From Roseburia sp. (lineage in GTDB: Bacteria; Bacillota; Clostridia; Lachnospirales; Lachnospiraceae): a stretch of DNA of 64,000 nucleotides. Position numbers and translations under genes: made by a program. The stretch is taken from NCBI GenBank assembly GCA_026168605.1, contig JAPFDX010000001.1:62001-126000 (forward strand). The letters run 5' to 3'. The notes beneath the pieces are model-generated. The model ran no database searches, was not told the origin of the DNA, and worked only from the letters and a program-made list of their open reading frames with translations. Below, piece after piece: positions 43,170 to 51,319 of the stretch. Position 1 is the first letter of the stretch; each line of letters starts with the position of its first letter.

Positions 43170-43892
43170 ATGAGAAAAAGAATGATAGACATTCACAATC
43201 ACTCGCTGTTTGCGGTAGATGATGGAGCGAAGGACATGGAGGAATCAGTGGAGATGCTCCGTTATGCGTATGCTCAGGGGGCGGAGGCTGTGATTTTGAC
43301 GCCGCATTACCGGCATGGGATGTTTTCATATCCAAAGGAACGGATCGTGGAAAATTATGAAGCGTTGTCCGTGGAGGCGGAGAACATAGGCATCCGTTTG
43401 TATCTGGGATGTGAATATCATGCGGACAGTAACATTGTGGACGCGTTTACAACCGGAAAATGCGCGACATTCGCAGGAGGCGATTATGTTCTGACCGAGT
43501 ACTCCTACGGAACGGAATATAGTGCTATGCTGCAATATACCAGACAGCTCCTTTCCTATGGATATATCCCGGTGATCGCCCATGTGGAACGCTATGCGTG
43601 CATCCAGAAGAAACCAAAGCTCTGTGGGGAACTTTCAGATCTGGGGGCTTACATTCAGATGAATGCCGACAGTGTACTGGGGATTGACGGACGGCAGTTG
43701 GAACACGTTTGCAGGAAGCTGCTAAAGGGCGGCTTTGCGGATATGATTGGAAGTGATGCGCACGGAGTGCACCAGAGACAGAGCCATCTCGGACAGTGCT
43801 ATGAGTACGTGCTGAAAAAATACGGTGAGGCAGACGCCGACAGACTCTTTTATAAGAATGCGAAGAGAGTGCTGGAAAATGCTGCGGACTAG
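43170..43892 (+). CDS. CpsB/YwqE-type protein-tyrosine phosphatase
   Basis: The 240-residue PHP-domain metalloenzyme removes phosphate from tyrosine residues of the capsule kinase. The metal-binding motifs DIHNHSLFAVDDGA, LTPHYRHGMF, HVERY and GSDAHG are clear. The ATG at 43170 is preferred because AAGAGAG precedes it; the in-frame codons at 43107, 43140 and 43149 lack ribosome sites and the first two fall in the leader repeat. Together with the next two genes it forms the usual CpsB-CpsC-CpsD control set for chain length and export. Confidence 0.9.
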   Translation: MRKRMIDIHNHSLFAVDDGAKDMEESVEMLRYAYAQGAEAVILTPHYRHGMFSYPKERIVENYEALSVEAENIGIRLYLGCEYHADSNIVDAFTTGKCATFAGGDYVLTEYSYGTEYSAMLQYTRQLLSYGYIPVIAHVERYACIQKKPKLCGELSDLGAYIQMNADSVLGIDGRQLEHVCRKLLKGGFADMIGSDAHGVHQRQSHLGQCYEYVLKKYGEADADRLFYKNAKRVLENAAD

Positions 43893-43920
43893 ATGATAAA
43901 AGCGTTGAAAGGAACTTGTC

Positions 43921-44673
43921 ATGCAGGAAAAATACAGGGACGATGAAATTGAAATTGATCTGAGGGAGCTGTTCTTTGAGCTGCTCGCGCACTGGAAGGT
44001 GATCGTGCTTTCCACGGTGATGGTTGGCGTGATCGCATTTGTGATCAGTTTTTTTCTGCTCACGCCGCAGTATGAGTCCACATCCATGCTGTATGTGCTC
44101 TCGAAGAGCACGTCGATCACGAGCGTTGCGGACATCCAGATGGGATCGGATCTGACGCAGGACTATCTCGTTGTGGTGAAAGGGAGACCGGTCGTCGAGC
44201 AGGTTGCCTCAAATCTGGGTCTTGAGGAGAATTATGAGGAATTAGTCGGTAAAATTACGATCAACAACCCGCCGGATTCCCGTATTCTCGAGATTACAGT
44301 GCGGGATCAGGATGCCGGACGGGCGAAGGATATCGCGGATGAGATCGCGGAGGTGGCGTCAGCGTTTATCTCGGAGAAGATGGATCAGGATCCGCCGACG
44401 ATCATCCAGAAGGGATATGCCGACGGTGAGCCGGTGAGCCCGCACGTTATCAAGAATGTTGTGATCGGCGCGCTTGTGGGTATGCTGCTTGCAGTCGCGG
44501 TCGTGGTGATCACTTATCTGATGAACGACACGATCATGAGCGCGGATGATGTGGAGCGGAAACTTGGCATGAACCTGCTCGGCACGCTGCCGCTCGAGGA
44601 GGAAGAGTACGACGGAAAGACGTCCGGCGGAAAGAAGCGGAAGAGCCGTAAGAAATCAGAAGAGAAAGCTTAG
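43921..44673 (+). CDS. Capsular polysaccharide co-polymerase (CpsC/Wzz-like)
   Basis: The 250-residue membrane protein has two transmembrane segments (about residues 32-52 and 180-200) flanking an extracellular loop, the Wzz/CpsC topology. It ends in a basic tail (GGKKRKSRKKSEEKA). It controls polysaccharide length and activates the tyrosine kinase encoded next. AAAGGAAC precedes the ATG. Confidence 0.9.
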   Translation: MQEKYRDDEIEIDLRELFFELLAHWKVIVLSTVMVGVIAFVISFFLLTPQYESTSMLYVLSKSTSITSVADIQMGSDLTQDYLVVVKGRPVVEQVASNLGLEENYEELVGKITINNPPDSRILEITVRDQDAGRAKDIADEIAEVASAFISEKMDQDPPTIIQKGYADGEPVSPHVIKNVVIGALVGMLLAVAVVVITYLMNDTIMSADDVERKLGMNLLGTLPLEEEEYDGKTSGGKKRKSRKKSEEKA

Positions 44674-44684
44674 GGAGACGGGAA

Positions 44685-45416
44685 ATGGAAAGTATAGAGT
44701 TACAAAATGTCAGAAAAAACAGCTATGCGAAAACCGAGTCGCTGCGCGCGCTCAAGACAAATTTGCAGTTCTGTGGGGATGACGTGAAGACAATCCTTGT
44801 CACAAGTTCGCTCCCGAATGAGGGGAAGAGCACCGTGACGTTTGATCTGGCGCGCTCCCTGACGGAATCCGGCAAGAGCGTACTCCTGATCGATACGGAT
44901 ATGCGCAAGTCGGTGCTCGTCGGACGCCTGCGCGCAAAGACGGTGAAGAAAAGCGAGATCCAGGGATTGTCCCACTATCTCTCCGGACAGAAGAAACTGA
45001 CAGACGTCTTGTATGCGACACAGATCCCGAAGCTGTTTATGATTTTTGCAGGACCGTCTGTGCCGAATCCGACGGAGATTCTGGAGAAACGTTATTTTTC
45101 GGAGTTGATCGATTTTGCACGCGAGCAGTTTGACTATGTGCTGATCGACTGTGCGCCGATCGGTGCGGCGATCGATGCGGCAATCGTGGCGAAGCACTGT
45201 GATGGCGCGGTGCTCGTGATCGCGCAGGGGATGGCGAACAGCCGCCTGATCGGCAGTGTGAAAAAGCAGCTTGAGGCATCTGGCGTGCGGATTCTCGGCG
45301 CGGTGTTAAACAAGGTGCGGATGGAAAATAATCATTACGGCAAATATTACGGACATTATTATGGAAGCTACTACGGTGATTACTATAAGAAAGAGGAACA
45401 AGAGGAAAGCGTATGA
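44685..45416 (+). CDS. Capsule bacterial tyrosine kinase (CpsD/YwqD)
   Basis: The 243-residue cytoplasmic BY-kinase has Walker A SSLPNEGKSTV, Walker A' VLLIDTDMRKS and Walker B VLIDCAPIG. The C-terminus has a tyrosine cluster (YGKYYGHYYGSYYGDYYKK), which is autophosphorylated and is the target of CpsB. The stop overlaps the next gene start as ATGA. The separate kinase and membrane activator form is normal for Firmicutes. Confidence 0.93.
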   Translation: MESIELQNVRKNSYAKTESLRALKTNLQFCGDDVKTILVTSSLPNEGKSTVTFDLARSLTESGKSVLLIDTDMRKSVLVGRLRAKTVKKSEIQGLSHYLSGQKKLTDVLYATQIPKLFMIFAGPSVPNPTEILEKRYFSELIDFAREQFDYVLIDCAPIGAAIDAAIVAKHCDGAVLVIAQGMANSRLIGSVKKQLEASGVRILGAVLNKVRMENNHYGKYYGHYYGSYYGDYYKKEEQEESV

Positions 45417-46420
45417 AACCGGAGAAGGGCGCAGCGAGGCTGTTGGTTCTCACAGAGGCAGTGATCCTGACGGCAGCCGTCGTTTTTGGCGGAGTGAGAA
45501 AGCTTCGTGCATCAACAACTGAAGAGACGAATCCACCGGCACGCACAGAGACGCAGGAGATCATTGCAGCCGAGACAGAGGAGGAGACAGAACTGCCGGA
45601 GGAGGAAGCCCTGGAGACGCCGGAGGAGACCGGATTTGCTCCCGAGGTCACAGAGAAGGTGGCGGCGATGACTCTGGAAGAGAAGGTGGCGCAGATGTTT
45701 CTGACGTCACCGGAGTCACTGACCCAGTCTGAGCAGGTGAGTATTGCGGGGCAGGGAACAAGAAATGCCATGGATACCTATCCGGTCGGAGGAATCGTGT
45801 ATTCTGACACCAATTTCCAGGGAAGGGAGCAGGTGGGAAATCTGATCTTCAATGCGCTCGGTATCAGTGAGGAACGCATCGGACTTCCACTGTTTGTCGC
45901 AGCGACCGCAGACGGAGGCGGCGGAACTCCCACGATTGGGATCTCGGATGCGTTCGAGGAGGATGCGCTGGTCGAGGTGCTTGCGGCAAAAGAATTAAAC
46001 GCGGAGAGCGCAGGAGTTACAATGCCGGTTACTTTCCCGCAGACGCAGGTAGCGGCGGATACGCCGTGGGTGATGCTTGCGGCGGACGCCGATGAGGCGG
46101 TGACCGGGGAGACGGATCTTCCTTGTGCGCTGTCGGCACAGTGTGTGGTGCAGGTGCGCGGGATGGGATATCAGGGTGTGATCTTGACCGACAGTCTTGC
46201 GGCAGAAAATATCAAGAGTCAGTATGAGACGGCGGAGGCTGCAGTGCTCGCCGTAAAGGCGGGGGCGGACCTCATCTACTGTCCTGAAAATTTCCCGGAT
46301 GCCTATGCGGCAGTGCTTGCAGCGGCAGAAGCGGGGGAGATCGCGGAGGAACAGATCGACAATGCCGTCGGACGTATCCTGACGAGGAAGTATAGGATGA
46401 ACGGCACCCTTGCGGAGTAG
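45413..46420 (+). CDS. Degenerate GH3-like membrane-anchored protein
   Basis: The 335-residue protein has an N-terminal membrane anchor (about residues 11-28), an acidic Glu-rich linker (residues 33-72), then a GH3/NagZ-like domain recognisable from MTLEEKVAQMFL, YPVGGIVYSD, VILTDSLAAENI and AVKAGADLIYCP. A functional NagZ needs the KHFPGHG-D-H histidine dyad; that stretch, of about 60 residues, is missing between VTFPQTQV and LSAQCVVQV. The nucleophile Asp in LTDSL remains. I infer it is a non-catalytic, or altered, sugar-binding member of the capsule locus. It overlaps the kinase gene by four bases. Confidence 0.72.
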   Translation: MKPEKGAARLLVLTEAVILTAAVVFGGVRKLRASTTEETNPPARTETQEIIAAETEEETELPEEEALETPEETGFAPEVTEKVAAMTLEEKVAQMFLTSPESLTQSEQVSIAGQGTRNAMDTYPVGGIVYSDTNFQGREQVGNLIFNALGISEERIGLPLFVAATADGGGGTPTIGISDAFEEDALVEVLAAKELNAESAGVTMPVTFPQTQVAADTPWVMLAADADEAVTGETDLPCALSAQCVVQVRGMGYQGVILTDSLAAENIKSQYETAEAAVLAVKAGADLIYCPENFPDAYAAVLAAAEAGEIAEEQIDNAVGRILTRKYRMNGTLAE

Positions 46421-46464
46421 GAAGCGTACAGCCGGAAGGTTTTGGATAAGAGGCAGGACATGGG

Positions 46465-47502
46465 ATGAAAAAGGAAATGAAACAAATCGAAAGAAAACAG
46501 AATCGCGTGCCAGTATTTATTTTTGTGGCGCTTCTTGTGATCGTGCTTGTTGTGGTACTTATCCTCGCGGTTCGAAAGGGCGACGTTTCTGTTTCGGGAG
46601 CGGATGCGGCACAGATGGAGGGTACGGAGACCGCCGGGGAGGAGAAGTGGCAGGAGGGCATCGTCAGCTATAACGGCAGTCAGTACCGCTACAATACGGC
46701 GATCAAGACGTATCTGTTTCTGGGTGTTGACAAACCGGGGCCGGTAAAGCCGGCAGAGGACGGTATCAGCGGCGGTCAGTCGGACGCCATGTTTCTGCTG
46801 GTGCGGGATGATGCGGCAAAAAAGCTTTCCATTATCGCAATTCACCGCAATACGATGACTGCGGTGGATGTGTATGACAGCGAAGGCAATTTCGTCCGGC
46901 AGGAGGAACACCAGATCTGTCTGCAGCACGGCTACGGCGATGGTATGCGCACGAGCTGTCTGCGCAGTGTGGATGCAGTGTCGAGACTTTTTTACAATCT
47001 TCCGGTCAACGGCTATCTGTCCCTCCGGATGGACGGCGTTCCGGCGCTCAATGACGCGGTGGGCGGCGTGACTGTGGAGGTGCTGGAGGATCTTAAAGAT
47101 GAGAGCCGTGGCGTTGACCTGAAAAAGGGCGAGACGGTGACACTGACCGGGGAAGAGGCGTATGTCTATCTGCGCGCGCGCGACACAGATGAATTTGACA
47201 GCGCGTCGGGGCGCCTTTTGCGTCAGCAGCAATATCTGACGGCATTTTTGACGCAGGCGAAAAGCGCTGCAAGCGAGGCGGCGGTTCAGATGCTAAGTGA
47301 AGAGATTTCTGACTATATGGTCACGAACATAGATTTTGTGGAGCTTGTGACGGAGACGCAGGGGTATACCTATGACGTTTCCGGAATGTACCGTGTGCCG
47401 GGGGAGGTTTCCATGGGACCCGTGTATGAGGAGTATCACGTGGATGATACGGCACTGTATGAGATGATCCTGGATATTTTCTATGAGCCGGTGGACGGCT
47501 GA
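46465..47502 (+). CDS. LytR-CpsA-Psr (LCP) family protein
   Basis: The 345-residue protein has a single N-terminal membrane segment (about residues 17-36) and an extracellular LCP domain: TYLFLGVDKPG, GQSDAMFLLVRDD, IIAIHRNTM (catalytic region with the arginine), and DAVGGVTVEV. LCP enzymes attach capsule or teichoic acid to peptidoglycan. Its place fits covalent anchoring of the polysaccharide made by this locus. It is followed by a small terminator-like hairpin. Confidence 0.9.
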   Translation: MKKEMKQIERKQNRVPVFIFVALLVIVLVVVLILAVRKGDVSVSGADAAQMEGTETAGEEKWQEGIVSYNGSQYRYNTAIKTYLFLGVDKPGPVKPAEDGISGGQSDAMFLLVRDDAAKKLSIIAIHRNTMTAVDVYDSEGNFVRQEEHQICLQHGYGDGMRTSCLRSVDAVSRLFYNLPVNGYLSLRMDGVPALNDAVGGVTVEVLEDLKDESRGVDLKKGETVTLTGEEAYVYLRARDTDEFDSASGRLLRQQQYLTAFLTQAKSAASEAAVQMLSEEISDYMVTNIDFVELVTETQGYTYDVSGMYRVPGEVSMGPVYEEYHVDDTALYEMILDIFYEPVDG

Positions 47503-47516
47503 TGAAAGGATATTGG

Positions 47517-47536
47517 ATCCGCCGAAGGCGGATTTG
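47517..47536 (+). terminator. Terminator-like hairpin after the LCP gene
   Basis: ATCCGCC (47517-47523) pairs with GGCGGAT (47527-47533) across a three-base loop, followed by TT. It is small and probably only partial. Confidence 0.45.
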
Positions 47537-47582
47537 ATATAGAAACCACATGTACAAAATATACGAAAGGAGAATGTGCATT

Positions 47583-48242
47583 ATGAAAAAGAAATTTCTT
47601 TCCGTGCTGACAGCGCTGATGGTGCTGTCTATGAGCACAACTGTGTTCGGAGCGAACAGCCCGACAACTGAGGAGCCTGTAAAACCGACCGATAAGGTTG
47701 ACGTAGCAGAAGGTGTTACTACCGTTGTTACGGAGGCGGAGGGTGCAACACTCTCTGCTGCAACAACAGAGGAAGTACAGAAGGTAGTAGACGAGGCAAC
47801 CAAGCACATCAATGAGGGTAGCAAGGGAAGTGTCCTTGCTGTTTTCAACCTTGACGGAAAAGACGGCGCAACTGTTACCGTAACTGTTCCGAGCCTTCAG
47901 AAGGGCGACAGTGTGTTCGTTCTTCATATCAAGGATGACGGAACAAGTGAGGTTCTTAACGCTACTGTAGGTGATGGCGGAAAAGTTACATTCGTAGCTC
48001 CCAGCTTCTCTACATTTGCGGTTGTAAAGACTGCTTCTGTGGCATCTGCTGAGGAGTTACCATACTCTCCGGAGTACTACGAGAATATGAAGGCTGAAAA
48101 TGCAGCAGCTACAGGTACAGCAGCAGCTTCCAACACAACAGCTACTTCTCCGAAGACCGGAGAGGCAGCAATGATGCCGGTACTGGCAGCAATCTGCCTT
48201 GCAGGCGTTGTAGTTTGCGCAAGAAAAGTAAAATTCAACTAA
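47583..48242 (+). CDS. Secreted cell-wall-anchored protein with an SPKTG sorting signal
   Basis: The 219-residue protein has a signal peptide (about residues 1-24, ending VFGAN), an extracellular domain of about 150 residues that I do not recognise, and a C-terminal sorting signal: SPKTG at 189-193, a hydrophobic stretch (PVLAAICLAGVVVCA) and a basic end (RKVKFN). The ATG at 47583 is chosen over one at 47574 because AAAGGAG has proper spacing. The class B sortase gene follows immediately, and C. difficile SrtB is known to prefer (S/P)PXTG, so this is the likely substrate. Confidence 0.85.
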   Translation: MKKKFLSVLTALMVLSMSTTVFGANSPTTEEPVKPTDKVDVAEGVTTVVTEAEGATLSAATTEEVQKVVDEATKHINEGSKGSVLAVFNLDGKDGATVTVTVPSLQKGDSVFVLHIKDDGTSEVLNATVGDGGKVTFVAPSFSTFAVVKTASVASAEELPYSPEYYENMKAENAAATGTAAASNTTATSPKTGEAAMMPVLAAICLAGVVVCARKVKFN

Positions 48243-48292
48243 TTAGTAATCAAAACAACAATATGATAATGCATTAGCATGTGGTGGTTTAT

Positions 48293-48319
48293 GGCGGGGC
48301 GGTCACTGGCCGCCCCGCC
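48293..48319 (+). terminator. GC-rich hairpin between the sorted protein and the sortase gene
   Basis: GGCGGGGCGG (48293-48302) pairs perfectly with CCGCCCCGCC (48310-48319) around a seven-base loop. No T-run follows, so it may slow or process the transcript rather than end it, giving less sortase than substrate. Confidence 0.5.
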
Positions 48320-48345
48320 CTCAAAGGGAGAAATGAAAAATTACG

Positions 48346-49161
48346 ATGAATCAGAAGGATGAATCAGGAAAAAAAGAGCCGAACAGGCGTTTATTTATAA
48401 TATTGGCGGTTATTTTTGGAATCGCACTGCTTGTCTGTCTGTTTTTGATGGGAAAGGATCATCTCAATCGCCGGCAGGCGGAGGAGAATTTTGACAAGCT
48501 TTCGGAACAGACAGTGGAACCGGCGGAGACGGATGGGACGGAGGAGAATGACATTCTTTCAGAACTCGGGATCGAAGTGCCGGAGAAGCATCTGGACTGG
48601 GATGCCATCCGGGAGGAAAATGCGGATATTTATGCGTGGATCTACATACCGGGGACGCAGGTTGATTACCCCGTGCTGCAGCATCCGACCGAGGATGACT
48701 ACTATCTGGACAGAAATCTGGATGGAAGCAGCGGATATCCGGGCTGTATCTATACCCAGACGATCAACGGCAAGGAGTTCCGCGATCCGAATACGGTGCT
48801 GTACGGACATAACATGGGAAACGGGACGATGTTTGGAAGCCTGCACGATTACGCAGACAATACTTTTTTTGAGGAGCATCCGTATGTTTACATCTACACG
48901 CCGGATGGAGAGGTACTCGTCTATGAAATCTTCGCGGCGTCTACCTTTACGGATGATCATCTGCTGTACAACTATGATTATTCGACAGAAGATGGATTTT
49001 CGGATTATGTCAGCGAGATCACGGGTGTGCGGGATATGAATTCCCATGTGCGTTCAGACATCAGTGTGGAGTATGGGGATTTTATCCTCACACTGTCCAC
49101 CTGCATTAAGAATCATCCGACTGAGCGGTGGCTGGTGTCGGCGGTACTGTTGAACAAATAG
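48346..49161 (+). CDS. srtB: Class B sortase
   Basis: The 271-residue transpeptidase has one N-terminal membrane segment (about residues 15-35) and the sortase fold. The catalytic histidine is in VLYGHNMGNG, the cysteine is C253 in LTLSTC and the arginine R261 in TERW. WDAIREENADIYAWIYIPGT is typical of class B. It cleaves sorting signals and joins proteins to the wall; the SPKTG protein just upstream is the obvious substrate. The ribosome site is distant (16 bases). Confidence 0.92.
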   Translation: MNQKDESGKKEPNRRLFIILAVIFGIALLVCLFLMGKDHLNRRQAEENFDKLSEQTVEPAETDGTEENDILSELGIEVPEKHLDWDAIREENADIYAWIYIPGTQVDYPVLQHPTEDDYYLDRNLDGSSGYPGCIYTQTINGKEFRDPNTVLYGHNMGNGTMFGSLHDYADNTFFEEHPYVYIYTPDGEVLVYEIFAASTFTDDHLLYNYDYSTEDGFSDYVSEITGVRDMNSHVRSDISVEYGDFILTLSTCIKNHPTERWLVSAVLLNK

Positions 49162-49163
49162 AG

Positions 49164-49203
49164 GAAAAACCGTGTGAAGGCACGGCATGGTGCGTGTTTT
49201 TTT
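49164..49203 (+). terminator. Terminator after the sortase gene
   Basis: CCGTG/CACGG (49170-49185) inside an A-rich/T-rich outer stem leads into a T7 run (49197-49203). It is followed directly by a ten-G tract. Confidence 0.6.
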
Positions 49204-49213
49204 GGGGGGGGGG
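49204..49213 (+). repeat. Poly-G tract (10 G) before the dehydratase gene
   Basis: A run of ten G follows the T7 run of the terminator and lies 60 bases before the ATG of the next gene. Such tracts often vary in length. It does not lie in a coding frame. Confidence 0.75.
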
Positions 49214-49273
49214 TAGAAAGGTTTTATCCCCCGCAGTAGGCGCGCGGAGCGTTGAAGTACAAAGGAGCATGAA

Positions 49274-51319
49274 ATGAAAAGGAAATTTCGTTTTGAACAC
49301 TGGATGGTAGTTGCGATTTATCTGATGGTTTATGACGCAATTATCTCAAATTTATCTTATGCCGCTGTATTGTGGCTTCGGTTTGACTGTCGTTACAAAT
49401 TGATACCGGAAGAATATCTGGAAGCATGGCTGGGATTTGTTCCAGTCTATACCGTCTTTTGTCTGGCGGTATTCTGGTATCTGCGGCTTTACCAGAGTAT
49501 CTGGCGGTTTGCCAGCTACAATGAGTTGGCGCGTGTGACGATGGCGTCTGTCATCACGGGGATTTTCCACACGGTGGGAATCACCCTTTTATTTATCCGT
49601 ATGCCAATCAGCTATTATATACTGGGGATGCTCGTGCAGTTTATGGGTGTGCTCGGGATCCGTTTTACATACCGTTTTGTACTTTTGGAGCGTGAGAGAA
49701 AGAAAGTGGATGAAAGGGATATCCGTGCCAGACGTATCATGCTCGTTGGTGCAGGCGCTGCCGGACAGATGCTTCTGCGCGATATTTCCCGCGCGAAAGA
49801 ACTGAATGAGAAGGTGTGCTGTATCATTGACGACAACCCGAATAAGTGGAGACGCTATATCGACGGGGTTCCGGTCGTTGGAGGAAGGGATGACATCGCG
49901 GTAGCTGTGGAGCGGTATGGGATCGAGAAGATTTATGTGGCGATTCCAAGCGCGGACGCGGAGGACAAGAGGGATATTTTAAACGTCTGCAAGGAGACGG
50001 GATGTGAGTTAAAGAGCCTGCCGGGAATGTATCAGCTTGCAAAAGGTGAGGTCAGTGTCAGCGCGCTAAAGAAGGTCGATGTCGAGGATCTGCTCGGCAG
50101 AGAGCCGATCCGTGTAAATATGGATGAGATTTTTGCCTATCTTCAGGGAAAAGTCATCCTTGTGACAGGGGGAGGTGGTTCAATCGGCAGTGAGCTTTGC
50201 AGACAGATTGCAAAGCACAGCCCGAAACATCTGATCATTTTTGACATTTATGAGAACAACGCGCACGCGATCCAGCTTGAGCTTAAGGACAGTTATCCGA
50301 ATCTGAATCTCGATGTGCTGATCGGTTCGGTGAGCGACAGCAGAAGAATCAACCAGGTATTTGAGAAATATAAACCAGAGGTCGTCTATCATGCGGCTGC
50401 GCACAAGCACGTGCCTCTGATGGAATACAGCCCCTGCGAGTCGATCAAGAACAATGCCGTGGGCACGTACAAGACCGCATATGCAGCCATGATGAACGGC
50501 TGTAAGCGTTTCGTGCTGATCTCTACCGATAAGGCGGTAAATCCGACAAATGTGATGGGTGCATCCAAGCGGCTGTGTGAGATGGTGATCCAGACGTTTG
50601 ACCGCATGATCAAGACGGGAAGGGCGGGCGAGCTGCCGCAGCTCTCTTTACATCCTGAGTCAAGACGGCAGGGTGGAGAGAAAGCAAAGCCTCCGGCAGA
50701 CATCTGTACGGATTTCGTGGCAGTGCGTTTTGGAAACGTATTGGGGAGCAATGGGTCGGTGATCCCAAGGTTTAAGGAGCAGATCGCAAAGGGCGGTCCG
50801 GTCACAGTGACCCATCCGGATATCATCCGCTATTTTATGACGATACCGGAGGCTGTGTCCCTGGTGCTCCAGGCTGGAACCTATGCAAAGGGAGGCGAGA
50901 TCTTTGTTCTGGATATGGGTACGCCGATGAAGATTGACACTCTGGCGCGAAATCTGATCAAATTGTCGGGACTTCGTCCGGATGTGGATATCCAGATTTC
51001 GTATACAGGACTTCGTCCGGGGGAGAAGCTTTATGAGGAAAAGCTTATGCTTGAGGAAGGCATGAAGACGACGCCGAATAAGCTGATCCACATCGGTTCA
51101 CCGATTCCGTTTGACGAGGATCAGTTCCTCGGACAGTTCCGCTGGCTGATGAACGCAGCCTATGAGGGCAGGGAGGATATCCGGGATATGCTCTCGGCGG
51201 TCGTGACGACCTACCATCCGGCAGGGATACCGGAGGATAAGCCGGAGAGTATACTCTCCGATATGGAAAAAGACAGTAGCTGTGATATGCGGCGAAAGGA
51301 GTGTGGAAATTGTGTTTAA
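49274..51319 (+). CDS. UDP-N-acetylglucosamine 4,6-dehydratase-like membrane protein (PglF/CapD/WbpM type)
   Basis: The 681-residue protein has four N-terminal membrane segments, a first nucleotide-binding domain (RIMLVGAGAAGQMLLRDIS at about 155) and a C-terminal short-chain dehydrogenase domain (VILVTGGGGSIGSELCRQI near 298; STDKAVNPTNVMGASKR with the active-site region; GLRPGEKLYEE). These enzymes convert UDP-GlcNAc to the 4-keto-6-deoxy sugar, the first step to bacillosamine-like sugars. The aminotransferase, sugar transferase and acetyltransferase follow in the same direction. AAAGGAG precedes the ATG. Confidence 0.92.
   Translation: MKRKFRFEHWMVVAIYLMVYDAIISNLSYAAVLWLRFDCRYKLIPEEYLEAWLGFVPVYTVFCLAVFWYLRLYQSIWRFASYNELARVTMASVITGIFHTVGITLLFIRMPISYYILGMLVQFMGVLGIRFTYRFVLLERERKKVDERDIRARRIMLVGAGAAGQMLLRDISRAKELNEKVCCIIDDNPNKWRRYIDGVPVVGGRDDIAVAVERYGIEKIYVAIPSADAEDKRDILNVCKETGCELKSLPGMYQLAKGEVSVSALKKVDVEDLLGREPIRVNMDEIFAYLQGKVILVTGGGGSIGSELCRQIAKHSPKHLIIFDIYENNAHAIQLELKDSYPNLNLDVLIGSVSDSRRINQVFEKYKPEVVYHAAAHKHVPLMEYSPCESIKNNAVGTYKTAYAAMMNGCKRFVLISTDKAVNPTNVMGASKRLCEMVIQTFDRMIKTGRAGELPQLSLHPESRRQGGEKAKPPADICTDFVAVRFGNVLGSNGSVIPRFKEQIAKGGPVTVTHPDIIRYFMTIPEAVSLVLQAGTYAKGGEIFVLDMGTPMKIDTLARNLIKLSGLRPDVDIQISYTGLRPGEKLYEEKLMLEEGMKTTPNKLIHIGSPIPFDEDQFLGQFRWLMNAAYEGREDIRDMLSAVVTTYHPAGIPEDKPESILSDMEKDSSCDMRRKECGNCV

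Noticed and set aside
48333..48362. Nine-codon frame overlapping the sortase start
   Set aside because: It has a good ribosome site, but its length and content give no support and it may only reflect the distant sortase ribosome site.
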